This document shows, piece by piece, positions 1 to 8,809 of a DNA stretch of 43,822 nt. Both the position numbers and the translations under genes were made by a program. The DNA is from an uncultured Pedobacter sp. Lineage in GTDB: Bacteria > Bacteroidota > Bacteroidia > Sphingobacteriales > Sphingobacteriaceae. Location of the stretch: NCBI RefSeq assembly GCF_946479715.1, contig NZ_CAMLHF010000016.1:1-43822 (forward strand), in the 5' to 3' direction. A model generated the notes under the pieces. It was not told the DNA's origin. It did not search any database and saw only the letters and a list, made by a program, of their open reading frames with translations. Position 1 is the first letter of the stretch; every line of letters begins with the position of its first letter.

Positions 1-441
1 ATGGTATAAAAATGGCGTATATGCATCTATTAAATTTTACAGTGACAGAGCTGTTGATGCGAATGTAAAGGATTTTACCGCCGTAACCGCTCCGGCAATT
101 GATGCTTATTACAATAAAGCTGGAGTTAAATTTGACGCGGCTAAAGCTACTGATCAAATTGCTTGTCAGGCTTATTTGGATCTTTTCAGACAACCATTAG
201 AAGCCTGGGCGTGGTGGAAAAGAACTGGCTTTCCTAATACTACATCAGTTTTGGCATGGTCTGAACTAAGGCTAACGGAACACCACTTGTTTTAGCGCGT
301 AGAGCCGGTATAGACTTGTTAAGTCCAACTAACTTAAACTATGCAAATCAACAAACTGCTTTGGCAGAAATGGCTAAAAATCCAGATTTTGGTACCGGTC
401 CAAATGATGCTTTTGGTCGTGTTTGGTGGGATAAAAAATAA
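1..441 (+). pseudogene. SusD/RagB-like lipoprotein, 3' end only, with a probable 1-base frameshift
   Basis: The first 440 bases encode the C-terminal part of a SusD-like surface glycan- or nutrient-binding lipoprotein. The upstream frame, codons starting at position 2, gives the family's characteristic EAWAWWKRTGFPNTT segment, then runs into a TAG at 293-295. The rest of the family pattern (GTPLVLARRAGIDLLSPTNL, then NYANQQTALAEMAKNP, ending FGRVWWDKK) is read in the frame one base back and stops at TAA 439-441. Adding one A in the short run near 268-270 joins the two into a continuous E-L-K-A-N-G-T-P. This is either a real disrupting indel or a sequencing error; the sequence alone cannot decide. 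The rest of the gene, and presumably its SusC partner, lie off the left edge. The family assignment is confident; the loss of function is not. Confidence 0.75.
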
Positions 442-453
442 TTGTTAAATTAA

Positions 454-487
454 AAAGCCCTTAGTAATTTTATTAAGGGCTTTTTTT
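454..487 (+). terminator. Intrinsic terminator after the SusD-like gene
   Basis: Perfect 10-bp arms (AAAGCCCTTA at 454-463, TAAGGGCTTT at 474-483) around a 10-nt loop run into seven T residues at 481-487. The next ATG is at 499, only 11 nt beyond the T-run, so no separate promoter fits between terminator and gene. It may act as a partial terminator that lowers expression of the downstream genes relative to SusCD. Confidence 0.85.
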
Positions 488-498
488 AATCAAAAACC

Positions 499-1080
499 AT
501 GAGGCCATTTATTTTTCGATTAAGTTTTTTGCTCTCATTAGCCATTTTTCCTGTTCTTATAAAAGCTCAGGAAAAAATAGTCTCTCCTGCAAAAATAAAT
601 TCGATCAAATTAATTGATTTAGCTGGTAAAGAAAGTCGAATCAATTTAAGTAAAGCAGTAGTCCTTGTATTTTTAAGCCCCGAATGTCCATTGTGTAAAA
701 ACTATTTACCGGGTTTGATAAAGCTTCAAAATGCTAATAAGAGCATCAATTTTTATGGCATAATCCCTGGGGTCAGTTATTCATTAAAAGAAATAAATGA
801 ACTTAAAAATGAATACGGTATCAACTTCAGTTTATTAACTGACAGAGATAAACAATTATCAAAATATTTAGGTGCAACAACAACGCCGGAAGTTTTTTTA
901 ATCAATAAAATGGGGGCAATAACCTATAGCGGACTAATCGATAACTGGGCTACCTCGCTAGGACAAAAACGTTTGGTAATTACTGAGAAATATCTCGAAC
1001 AAGCTATAAAAGACCAGTTAAATGGTAAACAAACATTTAAAAAAACTATTCCAGTTGGGTGCCTAATCAACGATATATAA
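499..1080 (+). CDS. Exported redoxin (thioredoxin-fold, CXXC)
   Basis: A 193-residue protein with an N-terminal signal peptide (hydrophobic residues 6-21, likely cleavage after KAQ). The core resembles AhpC/TSA-redoxin proteins: a beta strand VVLVFLS leads into a C63-P-L-C66 active site, followed by a strand-helix pattern and a TTTPEVFLI segment supplying the cis-proline expected of a thioredoxin fold. It should act in the periplasm as a thiol-disulfide or peroxide-linked redox protein. The C-terminal VGCLI motif resembles the region where, from memory, similar redoxins in Planctomycetes and Acidobacteria continue directly into a cytochrome c domain. Its stop overlaps the next gene's start by one base (TAATG), so the two are translationally coupled and probably work together. 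The substrate is unknown. Confidence 0.75.
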   Translation: MRPFIFRLSFLLSLAIFPVLIKAQEKIVSPAKINSIKLIDLAGKESRINLSKAVVLVFLSPECPLCKNYLPGLIKLQNANKSINFYGIIPGVSYSLKEINELKNEYGINFSLLTDRDKQLSKYLGATTTPEVFLINKMGAITYSGLIDNWATSLGQKRLVITEKYLEQAIKDQLNGKQTFKKTIPVGCLINDI

Positions 1081-2414
1081 TGAGTTCAAAATCTTTACTA
1101 CTACCAAAAATTATTACCATAGTAATTGGGTTATTCGTTTGCACAAATAACGTTAATGCCCAAAAAATAACTTACTATAAAGATGTTGCACCCATTATTC
1201 AAAATAAGTGTCAGTCCTGCCATAGGCCTGGAGAGTCTGCCCCATTTTCTTTATTAACTTATGAGGATGTTGCAAAAAGAGCCTCTTTTATTAAAAAAGT
1301 AACACAATCTGGTTATATGCCGCCATGGAAACCAGATAACCATTACAGATTATTTAAAAATGACAGGTCATTAACGAACGAAGAAAAGCTAACTATAGCC
1401 AAATGGGTTGACGCAAAAATGCCAATGGGCAATATCAGCGAAACGCCAAAAACAGCACTTAAAACATTTATAGAAGGCACCCAGTATTCCAGGAAGCCTG
1501 ACCTTGTTTTACAAACAATTAAACCATTTAAAGTTATTGGGGATAATAAGGAGCGGTTTATTGTTTTTAAAATTCCTTTTGATATTGGTGCTGAAAATAA
1601 CGTCGAAGCAATGGAGTTTTTTTCATCCAATAAAAAAGTAATACATCACGCCAACTTTGCTATTCACCCTGTAGCAGATGATATTGAAATTAACCAGGGT
1701 GCCGATTTTTTAAATTTAACAGAGGATGATAGGACCAAATACTCGCAGTATTTTCCTTTTAAAAAAACAATGACCTATTATGGTGGATGGATTCCAGGAA
1801 CGTCTTATGAATCTTATCCTAATAATTTTGGTTGGGTTATGCCTAAACGGGGTGTCATCTTATTAACTATACATTATGCTCCGGTTTCCAAAGACGAAGA
1901 AAGTATTTCCGGAATAAATTTCTTTTTCAAAAAAACACCAATAGAACGAAAAGTTGAGGTGATTAGTTTAGGTTCTGCTGGTGTAGGTGAAAACTCTATC
2001 GAGCCTTATTTTTTCATCCCTGCCGATTCTGTAAGAAAATTTGAACTAAAAATCACAACGCCGCAAGATCAATCTTTACTATATATTTGGCCACATATGC
2101 ATTATTTGGGTAAAATATTCAAATCATATGCAGTAACGCCTCAGCAAGACACAATACAGCTCGTTTCAATCCCATCCTGGGATTTTAGATGGCAAGAAAT
2201 ATATCAATTTAAAAGTTTAGTAAAAATTCCTAAGGGCTCTGTATTAACAATAGAGGGTACTTATGATAATACAAAGAGTAATCCTAACAATCCCAGTAGT
2301 CCACCTCGGAACGTTTATTCGGCCAATGACATGAAGTCTACCGATGAGATGATGACGATGTTACTGGTATTTTTGCCTTATAAAGAAAATGACGAACAAA
2401 TAGAATTAAAATAA
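1080..2414 (+). CDS. Cytochrome c fused to a PHM/DBH-like copper type II monooxygenase fold
   Basis: A 444-residue exported protein. The ATG at 1080 is preferred over an in-frame GTG at 1059 because it starts a clean signal peptide (cleavage near VNAQ) and forms a TAATG junction with the redoxin gene. Residues 31-120 form a class I c-type cytochrome: C44-Q-S-C47-H48 binds haem and the M80-P-P-W motif supplies a likely axial methionine. Residues about 135-440 match the peptidylglycine alpha-hydroxylating / dopamine beta-monooxygenase fold. Both copper sites appear complete: H189-H190 and H265 for the first, H339-X-H341 (PHMHYLGK) and M424 (STDEM) for the second, with spacings close to those in PHM. 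The family hydroxylates C-H bonds using O2 and an electron donor, and here the haem domain could supply electrons. The substrate is unknown. Confidence 0.82.
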   Translation: MSSKSLLLPKIITIVIGLFVCTNNVNAQKITYYKDVAPIIQNKCQSCHRPGESAPFSLLTYEDVAKRASFIKKVTQSGYMPPWKPDNHYRLFKNDRSLTNEEKLTIAKWVDAKMPMGNISETPKTALKTFIEGTQYSRKPDLVLQTIKPFKVIGDNKERFIVFKIPFDIGAENNVEAMEFFSSNKKVIHHANFAIHPVADDIEINQGADFLNLTEDDRTKYSQYFPFKKTMTYYGGWIPGTSYESYPNNFGWVMPKRGVILLTIHYAPVSKDEESISGINFFFKKTPIERKVEVISLGSAGVGENSIEPYFFIPADSVRKFELKITTPQDQSLLYIWPHMHYLGKIFKSYAVTPQQDTIQLVSIPSWDFRWQEIYQFKSLVKIPKGSVLTIEGTYDNTKSNPNNPSSPPRNVYSANDMKSTDEMMTMLLVFLPYKENDEQIELK

Positions 2415-2467
2415 AGATTTGCAGCTACCCATGTAATAAAACTTTAGGTTGATTTAAAAAAAGTACC

Positions 2468-5400
2468 ATGAAAATAAAGATATGGCTATCTGCACTTTTC
2501 TTCTCAATGCTAGCTGTTGTTAACAACGCTAATGGGCAACAAGCTTTGTTCACCTTGCTACCAGCAAAAGAAACAAATATCAGTTTTGTAAATAGGGTAA
2601 TTGAGACCGATTCATTGCATGTGATGAATTACGAATATTTGTATAACGGATCGGGAGTTGGGATAGCTGATTTTAATGGTGATGGTTTGCCTGACATTTT
2701 TTTTTCGGCAAATACCGGAGATTATAAATTATACCTTAATAAGGGTAATTTAAAGTTTGAAGATATTACCAATAAAGCAGGCGTAAAAGGAAATGGTACC
2801 TGGGCAACAGGAGTAAGCATAGCTGATGTAAACGGAGACCGCCTATCTGATATATATGTTTGTCATTCAGGAAAATTTCCTGATGATAAACTCAAAAATG
2901 AATTGTTTATTAATCAGGGAATAAAAGGTGGGGTACCTATTTTTAAAAACATGGCCGAAGCTTATGGTCTTGATGCAATAGGAACTCAATCTACACAGGC
3001 CGTTTTTTTTGATTATGACAATGATGGTGATTTAGATATGTTTTTGCTAAATCATTCCAACCAAACTTATAAGCCTTTTTTAAATACTAAAAAAGTACGA
3101 TCTACCCCAAATATGAAATACGGGAATCGTTTATTTAGAAATGATTATCAAAATAATCGACCTCATTTTGTAGACGTTACTTTAACCTCAGGGATTATAA
3201 ACAATGCCTTAAATTTTGGGCTAAGTGTAGCGGTAAGCGATTTAAACAATGATGGCTGGCCAGATATTTACACCTCAAGCGATTATACCGAACAAGATTG
3301 CCTTTATATCAACAATAAGAATGGGACTTTTTCGGAAAGTATCCGGAAATCAATTAAGCACATCTCAAAATATTCAATGGGTTCGGACATTGCCGATTAT
3401 AATAATGATGGTAGACCGGATATCCTCACTCTTGATATGCTGCCAGAGGATAACCGCAGGCAAAAATTGCTGAAAGGGCCGGATGAATACGATCAGTATC
3501 ACTTATTGCTGGACAGTGGATATTATAACCAGCAAATGAGAAATATGTTACACTTAAATGAAGGTGTGGAAGAAGATGGTAGTCTGCGCTTTAGTGAAAT
3601 AGGTCAGTTGGCAGGTGTTTCTAATACAGATTGGAGTTGGGCATCATTATTTGCCGATTTTGACAACGATGGCTGGAAAGATTTATTTATATCCAATGGT
3701 TATTTAAGAGATTTTACCGATATGGATTTCCTAAAATATACTGTTGCCAATGCGCAAAAGGAATCGCTTAAACAGGGGAACTTAAAGTTTCAAACCTTCG
3801 ATTTGGTGAAAAAAATGCCTTCAAACAAAATATCGAACTATATTTTCTCTAACAATCATGATTTAACTTTTAGTAACAAAACGATAGAGTGGGGAGTTTC
3901 AGAGCCTTCTGTTTCTAACGGTGCCGCTTATGCCGATTTAGATAATGACGGTGATCTGGATTTAATTGTTTGTAACATAAACTCACCTGTAATGGTGTAT
4001 AGGAATAACTCAGAATTACTAAAACCAAACTATTTGAAAATTGAGCTTGTCGGTACAGGGTTAAATACGGCTGCAATAGGAGCTAAAATTTATGTTAAAA
4101 CAAACGATAACGTACAGTATCAGGAAAAATATGTGGTACGTGGTTATCAATCCAGTGTAAGTCAAACAAATTGTTTTGGTGTAGGTAAAAATACTGAAAT
4201 AAATTCCGTTAAAGTAATTTGGCCTGATGGAAAAGAGAGCTTTATTGAAAATATACAATCGAACCAGACATTAACTTTCAATCAGAAGGATGCAGTAATC
4301 AAAAAGGAGAATATTGCTAAAACAAAATCCTTGTTTGTAGATAATACGTTAGAATCGGGGTTAAAATTTAAACATAATGAAAATGATTTTATAGATTTTA
4401 AAGTCGAAACTCTTTTACCTTATCAGCTATCAAGATTTGGCCCTGCTTTAGCCAAGGCCGATGTTAACAAAGATGGAATAGAAGATGTTTTTATAGGGGG
4501 AGCGATTGGCCAGGTAGGTCAATTATTCTTAGGTAATAAAGAAGGGAACTTTAACCCTTCATCAAATCAGCCTTGGGATGAGGACAAAGCCAGTGAAGAT
4601 GTAAATGCAGTTTTTTTTGATGCAAATGGCGATGGTGCTCCTGATCTGTGGGTGGTAAGTGGTGGAAATGAATACGATGAAAATGCCCCTGAATATCAGG
4701 ATAGATTATATCTAAATGATGGGAAAGGCATTTTTCACAAGGCTAAAGATGCATTGCCAAAAATGTGGAGTAGTAAACAGGCCATTAGCGTTGTTGATTT
4801 TGATAAAGATGGAGATTTAGATGTTTTTGTTGGAGGAATGAGTAAACCGGGTTCTTTCCCGCTTTGCAGTAAGAGTTACTTATTGCGAAATGAATCAAAG
4901 GGAGGTGAAGTGAAGTTTAGCGATGTAACCAGCCAACTTTCTCCTGATTTGGAGTACCCAGGGATGGTTGTTACAGCTTGTTGGCAGGATTTAAATAAAG
5001 ATGGATATCCTGAGTTGTTAATTGGGGGAGACTGGATGCCATTAAAGAAGTTTAAAAATGAGAAAGGGGTTTTGAAATATGATAAAGATTCGGGTTTAGA
5101 AAATTCAGACGGTATGTGGAGTAAAATTGTGCCGATGGATGTGAATAATGATGGTGCAATTGATTTTGTTGTAGGAAACTGTGGTTTAAACAATCAATTT
5201 AAGGCAAGTAGTGCGCAACCAATAACCATTTATGCTTCAGATTTTAATAATGATGGCGTAATGGATCCGATTATGTGTTACTACATTCAGGGAAAAAACT
5301 ATCCAATGGCCTCTAGAGATGAACTACTTGATCAGATGGTTCAATTAAAAAAACGGTTTTTAAGCTATAGTTCCTACTCGGATGTAACAATAGATAAGTT

Positions 5401-5815
5401 ATTTACACCAGAGCAGTTAGAGCAAAGTCAGAAATTTTACTGCAGGCAACTCGAAACATCTATTTTATTAAATGATGGAACCGGGAAATTTACCATTAAA
5501 ACGCTTCCAATCGAAGCTCAATTTTCGAGAACATGGGGTATAGTTGTAGATGATTTTAATAGCGATGGAAAAGATGATATCCTTTTGGCGGGAAATTTTT
5601 ATCCCTATCGGGTTCAGCTAGGTCAGGCAGATGCTGCTTTAGGTTTACTTTTAATTGGAAATGGTAAAGGTGATTTTAAACCACTGCCTCCGTACGATTC
5701 AGGTCTGTATATAGATGGAGACGTTAGAAATATGATTGAGATTAAAGGAGAAACCAAAAAAATTATTATTGTTAAAAATAATGATAAAGTTCAGCTTTTA
5801 AAGGCTGCCAATTAA
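2468..5815 (+). CDS. Large secreted FG-GAP/VCBS repeat protein with ASPIC/UnbV domain (CRTAC1-like)
   Basis: A 1115-residue protein with a signal peptide (cleavage near NANGQ). I count 14 calcium-loop motifs of the D-x-[ND]-x-D-G-x-x-D/E type, for example DYDNDGDLD and DFDNDGWKD, typical of FG-GAP repeats that fold as integrin-alpha-like beta-propellers. Seven precede and seven follow an ASPIC/UnbV domain at about residues 534-607 (IGAKIYVKT to SVKVIWPDGK). This suggests two propellers separated by the ASPIC domain. Such proteins are common beside SusCD systems in Bacteroidota, but their biochemical role is not established; binding of ligand or partner proteins at the cell surface is the reasonable guess. 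It sits 53 nt after the cytochrome gene and 10 nt before the haloperoxidase-like gene, so it is very likely co-transcribed with both. Confidence 0.85.
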   Translation: MKIKIWLSALFFSMLAVVNNANGQQALFTLLPAKETNISFVNRVIETDSLHVMNYEYLYNGSGVGIADFNGDGLPDIFFSANTGDYKLYLNKGNLKFEDITNKAGVKGNGTWATGVSIADVNGDRLSDIYVCHSGKFPDDKLKNELFINQGIKGGVPIFKNMAEAYGLDAIGTQSTQAVFFDYDNDGDLDMFLLNHSNQTYKPFLNTKKVRSTPNMKYGNRLFRNDYQNNRPHFVDVTLTSGIINNALNFGLSVAVSDLNNDGWPDIYTSSDYTEQDCLYINNKNGTFSESIRKSIKHISKYSMGSDIADYNNDGRPDILTLDMLPEDNRRQKLLKGPDEYDQYHLLLDSGYYNQQMRNMLHLNEGVEEDGSLRFSEIGQLAGVSNTDWSWASLFADFDNDGWKDLFISNGYLRDFTDMDFLKYTVANAQKESLKQGNLKFQTFDLVKKMPSNKISNYIFSNNHDLTFSNKTIEWGVSEPSVSNGAAYADLDNDGDLDLIVCNINSPVMVYRNNSELLKPNYLKIELVGTGLNTAAIGAKIYVKTNDNVQYQEKYVVRGYQSSVSQTNCFGVGKNTEINSVKVIWPDGKESFIENIQSNQTLTFNQKDAVIKKENIAKTKSLFVDNTLESGLKFKHNENDFIDFKVETLLPYQLSRFGPALAKADVNKDGIEDVFIGGAIGQVGQLFLGNKEGNFNPSSNQPWDEDKASEDVNAVFFDANGDGAPDLWVVSGGNEYDENAPEYQDRLYLNDGKGIFHKAKDALPKMWSSKQAISVVDFDKDGDLDVFVGGMSKPGSFPLCSKSYLLRNESKGGEVKFSDVTSQLSPDLEYPGMVVTACWQDLNKDGYPELLIGGDWMPLKKFKNEKGVLKYDKDSGLENSDGMWSKIVPMDVNNDGAIDFVVGNCGLNNQFKASSAQPITIYASDFNNDGVMDPIMCYYIQGKNYPMASRDELLDQMVQLKKRFLSYSSYSDVTIDKLFTPEQLEQSQKFYCRQLETSILLNDGTGKFTIKTLPIEAQFSRTWGIVVDDFNSDGKDDILLAGNFYPYRVQLGQADAALGLLLIGNGKGDFKPLPPYDSGLYIDGDVRNMIEIKGETKKIIIVKNNDKVQLLKAAN

Positions 5816-5825
5816 AACGAACATC

Positions 5826-7136
5826 ATGAAGATATACTTGTTTTTATTTGTTTTTTGTATCTCAGTACATGCAAATGGTCAGTGGAGCAAAATCGAAAAT
5901 GATCCCTCGCCTTTGCACAGATCACAGAAAGCCCTTTCTGACATTATTGTAAGCGATATATTTTCTCCACCTGTTGCGAGTAGAATATTTGTTTATTCAA
6001 ACATTGCTGCATATGAAATTCAGGCTAAAAATAATAATCAGTTTCAATCTTTAAAAGGACAATTGAATGGCTTTAATGGAATTCCAAATGCCGACAAAAA
6101 GCAAATTAGTTACTCACTGGCTGCTACCTATGCATACTGGCAGGTTGCAAAACGGCTTGTATTCTCCGATCAGGTTGCCTTAGATAGTTTAAACAGCATC
6201 CTTTTCTGGTATAAAGTAAAAGGATATCCTGATACTGTAGTTCAAAACTCAATTTTATATGGCAAAAAGGTGTCAGATTCTATTTTAAGATGGGTTGATC
6301 AGGATCAGTATAAAGAAACACGTAAATTAAGGCGCTATAGTATTGTAAAAGAAGAAGGCAATTGGGCACCTACTCCACCTGGTTATATGGCGGCTATTGA
6401 ACCTTATTGGAATAAAATAAGGCCACTATGTATGAAAACTGCCGATCAATTTAAACCTTCTCCTCCTCCGGCTTATAGTAGGGATAAGAATAGTGCTTTT
6501 TACATAAATGCGAATGAAGTTTATCTAGCTGGTAAAAACCTAAATGAAGAACAACTTGACATCGCGAAATTTTGGGATTGTAATCCTTTCTTTTTAAATG
6601 TAAATGGACATATGAATTATGCAACGAAAAAGATATCACCAGGGGCACATTGGATTTCTATTGCCGGCATTGCCTGCAAAATGAAAACTTTTAATTATAT
6701 CCAAAGTAGTTTTGCATACACATCTACATGTATTGCATTATTTGATGCTTTTATTAGTTGTTGGGATGAAAAATATAGGAGCAACTATATTCGGCCGGAA
6801 ACATTCATAAATTCTAATATCGATGAAAATTGGCAGCCAATTTTGCAAACGCCGCCATTTCCAGAATACCCGAGTGGCCATAGTGTTGCTTCAACATCAG
6901 CCGCTTATATTCTAACTAAAATATTTGGAGATAATTTTAAATTTAAAGACAATACAGAGGTTGATTATGGATTGCCAATAAGAAGCTTTATTTCTTTTGA
7001 TCAGGCAGCTAAAGAAGCCGCTATTAGTAGGCTTTACGGAGGAATTCATTATAGGCCAGCTATTGAAAATGGTCAAATTCAAGGAACGGATATTGCAAAG
7101 TATCAGACTGAAAAAATTAAAATGAAAAAAAATTAA
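5826..7136 (+). CDS. Vanadium-dependent haloperoxidase-like PAP2 superfamily protein
   Basis: A 436-residue protein with a signal peptide (cleavage near ANGQ). The C-terminal half carries the vanadate/phosphate site shared by vanadium haloperoxidases and PAP2 phosphatases: K316-x6-R323-P, the P-S350-G351-H352-S motif, and S401-R402-x5-H408. All positions expected to contact vanadate are present. The aspartate that often follows the last histidine (HxxxD) is replaced by Ala (HYRPA). The residues that distinguish halide oxidation from phosphatase action cannot be read from motifs, so the activity could be halide oxidation with H2O2 or phosphate-ester hydrolysis. It lies 10 nt after the FG-GAP gene in an operon with a redoxin and a copper monooxygenase-like protein, a context that favours an oxidative role. 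Confidence 0.8.
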   Translation: MKIYLFLFVFCISVHANGQWSKIENDPSPLHRSQKALSDIIVSDIFSPPVASRIFVYSNIAAYEIQAKNNNQFQSLKGQLNGFNGIPNADKKQISYSLAATYAYWQVAKRLVFSDQVALDSLNSILFWYKVKGYPDTVVQNSILYGKKVSDSILRWVDQDQYKETRKLRRYSIVKEEGNWAPTPPGYMAAIEPYWNKIRPLCMKTADQFKPSPPPAYSRDKNSAFYINANEVYLAGKNLNEEQLDIAKFWDCNPFFLNVNGHMNYATKKISPGAHWISIAGIACKMKTFNYIQSSFAYTSTCIALFDAFISCWDEKYRSNYIRPETFINSNIDENWQPILQTPPFPEYPSGHSVASTSAAYILTKIFGDNFKFKDNTEVDYGLPIRSFISFDQAAKEAAISRLYGGIHYRPAIENGQIQGTDIAKYQTEKIKMKKN

Positions 7137-7185
7137 TCTTACATTCCAAAAGATTACGAGGGGCCAGAAACAACATGGATATCAA

Positions 7186-8736
7186 ATGAAATTAAATAAG
7201 ACCGTACTACTCCTTGCATTGGCTAGTAGTTGTATGCAACTCTTTGCACAAAAGCAGCAAACTGGAACAGCTACAAAACGACCGAATATTGTGATTATCA
7301 TTTCAGATGATCATGCCTATCAGACCATAAGTGCCTATGGCAGCAAATTGATGCAAACCCCCAATATAGACCGGATTGCAAATGAAGGGGTTCGTTTTGA
7401 TAAGGCATATGTAACCAACTCCATTTGTGGTCCCAGCAGGGCGGTAATCCTGACTGGAAAATACAGTCATAAAAATGGATTTAAAGATAATGAAAGTTCA
7501 GTTTTTAATGGCGATCAAGACTCCTTTGCAAAGCAATTGCAGAGAGGTGGTTATCAGACCGCATGGATTGGCAAATGGCATTTGGAAAGTAGGCCCCAGG
7601 GTTTTGATTTCTGGCAGGTATTGCCTAATCAGGGACAATATTTCAATCCGGATTTTGACATGATGGACGGTAGCAAAAAAAGAATTGACGGCTATGTAAC
7701 CAATGTAATTACGGATGAAGCTGAAAACTGGTTGGATAAAAGAGACGAATCCAAACCATTTTGCCTGGTGATTGGGCATAAGGCCACACATCGGGTTTGG
7801 CTGCCAGATACCGCTGATCTGGGCCGCTTTGATAAGATTAACTTTCCGCTTCCGGCCAATTTTTACGATACCTACCAAAACAGAAAAGCCGCGGAGATAC
7901 AGGACATGTCTATCGAAAAAACCATGCTGATGGGGTATGACCTAAAGATGTTCGGTTCTGATGATAAAGAGAATAAAGATGGTAACTTTAGTAGGATGAG
8001 CGCAGCCCAACGTGCTAAAGTTGATGCTTATTATAAGCCGATTGAAGCGCAATTTAATGCATTGAAATTGCAAGGAAAAGCACTTACGGAATGGAAATTT
8101 CAACGTTATATGCGCGATTATTTAAGTACTGCAACTTCTTTAGATCGAAACATTGGTCGCACATTGGACTACCTGGATCAACATGGCCTGAGCAAGAATA
8201 CTATTGTAATTTATCTGTCCGATCAGGGATTCTATATGGGCGAGCACGGCTGGTTTGATAAGCGCTGGATTTATGAGGAATCATTCCGTACGCCTATGGT
8301 TATGCGATATCCCGGCCTGGTAAAAGGAGGCACTGTTTCCAATCGTTTTGTAATGAATCTGGACATTGCCCCAACCCTACTGGATGCAGCGGGTTTACCT
8401 ATCCCTAAAGATATGCAAGGCGTATCTATGCTGCCTGCATTAAAAAACCATGCCGATAAAGGCAGACAGGTTTTATACTATCATTATTATGAAAATGGCG
8501 AGCATTCAGTTTCCCCTCATTTCGGGATTCGCACAAAGAGGTACAAATTGATTCGGTTCTATAAGCGTGTAGTAGGATGGGAGTTGTACGATCTGCAAAA
8601 AGATCCACATGAAATGGATAATAAATACGGGAAAAAAGGATACGAAACCATTACTGCCGATTTGTATAAAGAGCTAAACAGGCAAATTAATAAATTTGAA
8701 GATAAGGATGCACTGCAAATCTTGAAGGACAGATAA
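7186..8736 (+). CDS. Secreted sulfatase (family S1, Cys-type)
   Basis: A 516-residue arylsulfatase-fold enzyme with a signal peptide (cleavage near LFAQ). Near the N-terminus are the metal-binding IIISDDH residues (D41, D42) and the C81-G-P-S-R motif whose cysteine is converted to formylglycine by an anaerobic-type or FGE maturase encoded elsewhere. The DQGFYMGEHGWFDKRWIYEES stretch and the FRTPMVMRYPG segment are typical of the catalytic domain, and residues after about 430 match the C-terminal sulfatase subdomain (DUF4976-like). It should hydrolyse sulfate esters from a carbohydrate in the periplasm; the subfamily and substrate cannot be set by eye. It is the last gene of the left operon, 49 nt after the haloperoxidase-like gene. 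The ATG at 7175 is rejected because it stops after four codons. Confidence 0.9.
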   Translation: MKLNKTVLLLALASSCMQLFAQKQQTGTATKRPNIVIIISDDHAYQTISAYGSKLMQTPNIDRIANEGVRFDKAYVTNSICGPSRAVILTGKYSHKNGFKDNESSVFNGDQDSFAKQLQRGGYQTAWIGKWHLESRPQGFDFWQVLPNQGQYFNPDFDMMDGSKKRIDGYVTNVITDEAENWLDKRDESKPFCLVIGHKATHRVWLPDTADLGRFDKINFPLPANFYDTYQNRKAAEIQDMSIEKTMLMGYDLKMFGSDDKENKDGNFSRMSAAQRAKVDAYYKPIEAQFNALKLQGKALTEWKFQRYMRDYLSTATSLDRNIGRTLDYLDQHGLSKNTIVIYLSDQGFYMGEHGWFDKRWIYEESFRTPMVMRYPGLVKGGTVSNRFVMNLDIAPTLLDAAGLPIPKDMQGVSMLPALKNHADKGRQVLYYHYYENGEHSVSPHFGIRTKRYKLIRFYKRVVGWELYDLQKDPHEMDNKYGKKGYETITADLYKELNRQINKFEDKDALQILKDR

Positions 8737-8763
8737 GATCAGGTTATTGATTAAAAAGAAGCA

Positions 8764-8793
8764 AAAGAGCCGGTTATTTTAGACCGGCTCTTT
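8764..8793. terminator. Bidirectional intrinsic terminator between convergent genes
   Basis: Perfect 11-bp arms (AAAGAGCCGGT at 8764-8774, ACCGGCTCTTT at 8783-8793) enclose an 8-nt loop and are flanked by a T-run on each strand. It lies between the sulfatase stop (8736, + strand) and the outer-membrane factor stop (8810, - strand), so it can serve both operons. Confidence 0.9.
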
Positions 8794-8809
8794 TTATAAA
8801 AAGTTGTTG

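Noticed and set aside
260..295. Programmed ribosomal frameshift in the SusD-like gene
   Set aside because: No slippery heptamer or following structure is seen, and the family is not known to use recoding; an indel is simpler.
7498..7878. A 126-residue open frame on the - strand
   Set aside because: It is antisense to the catalytic core of the sulfatase, with no recognisable domain.
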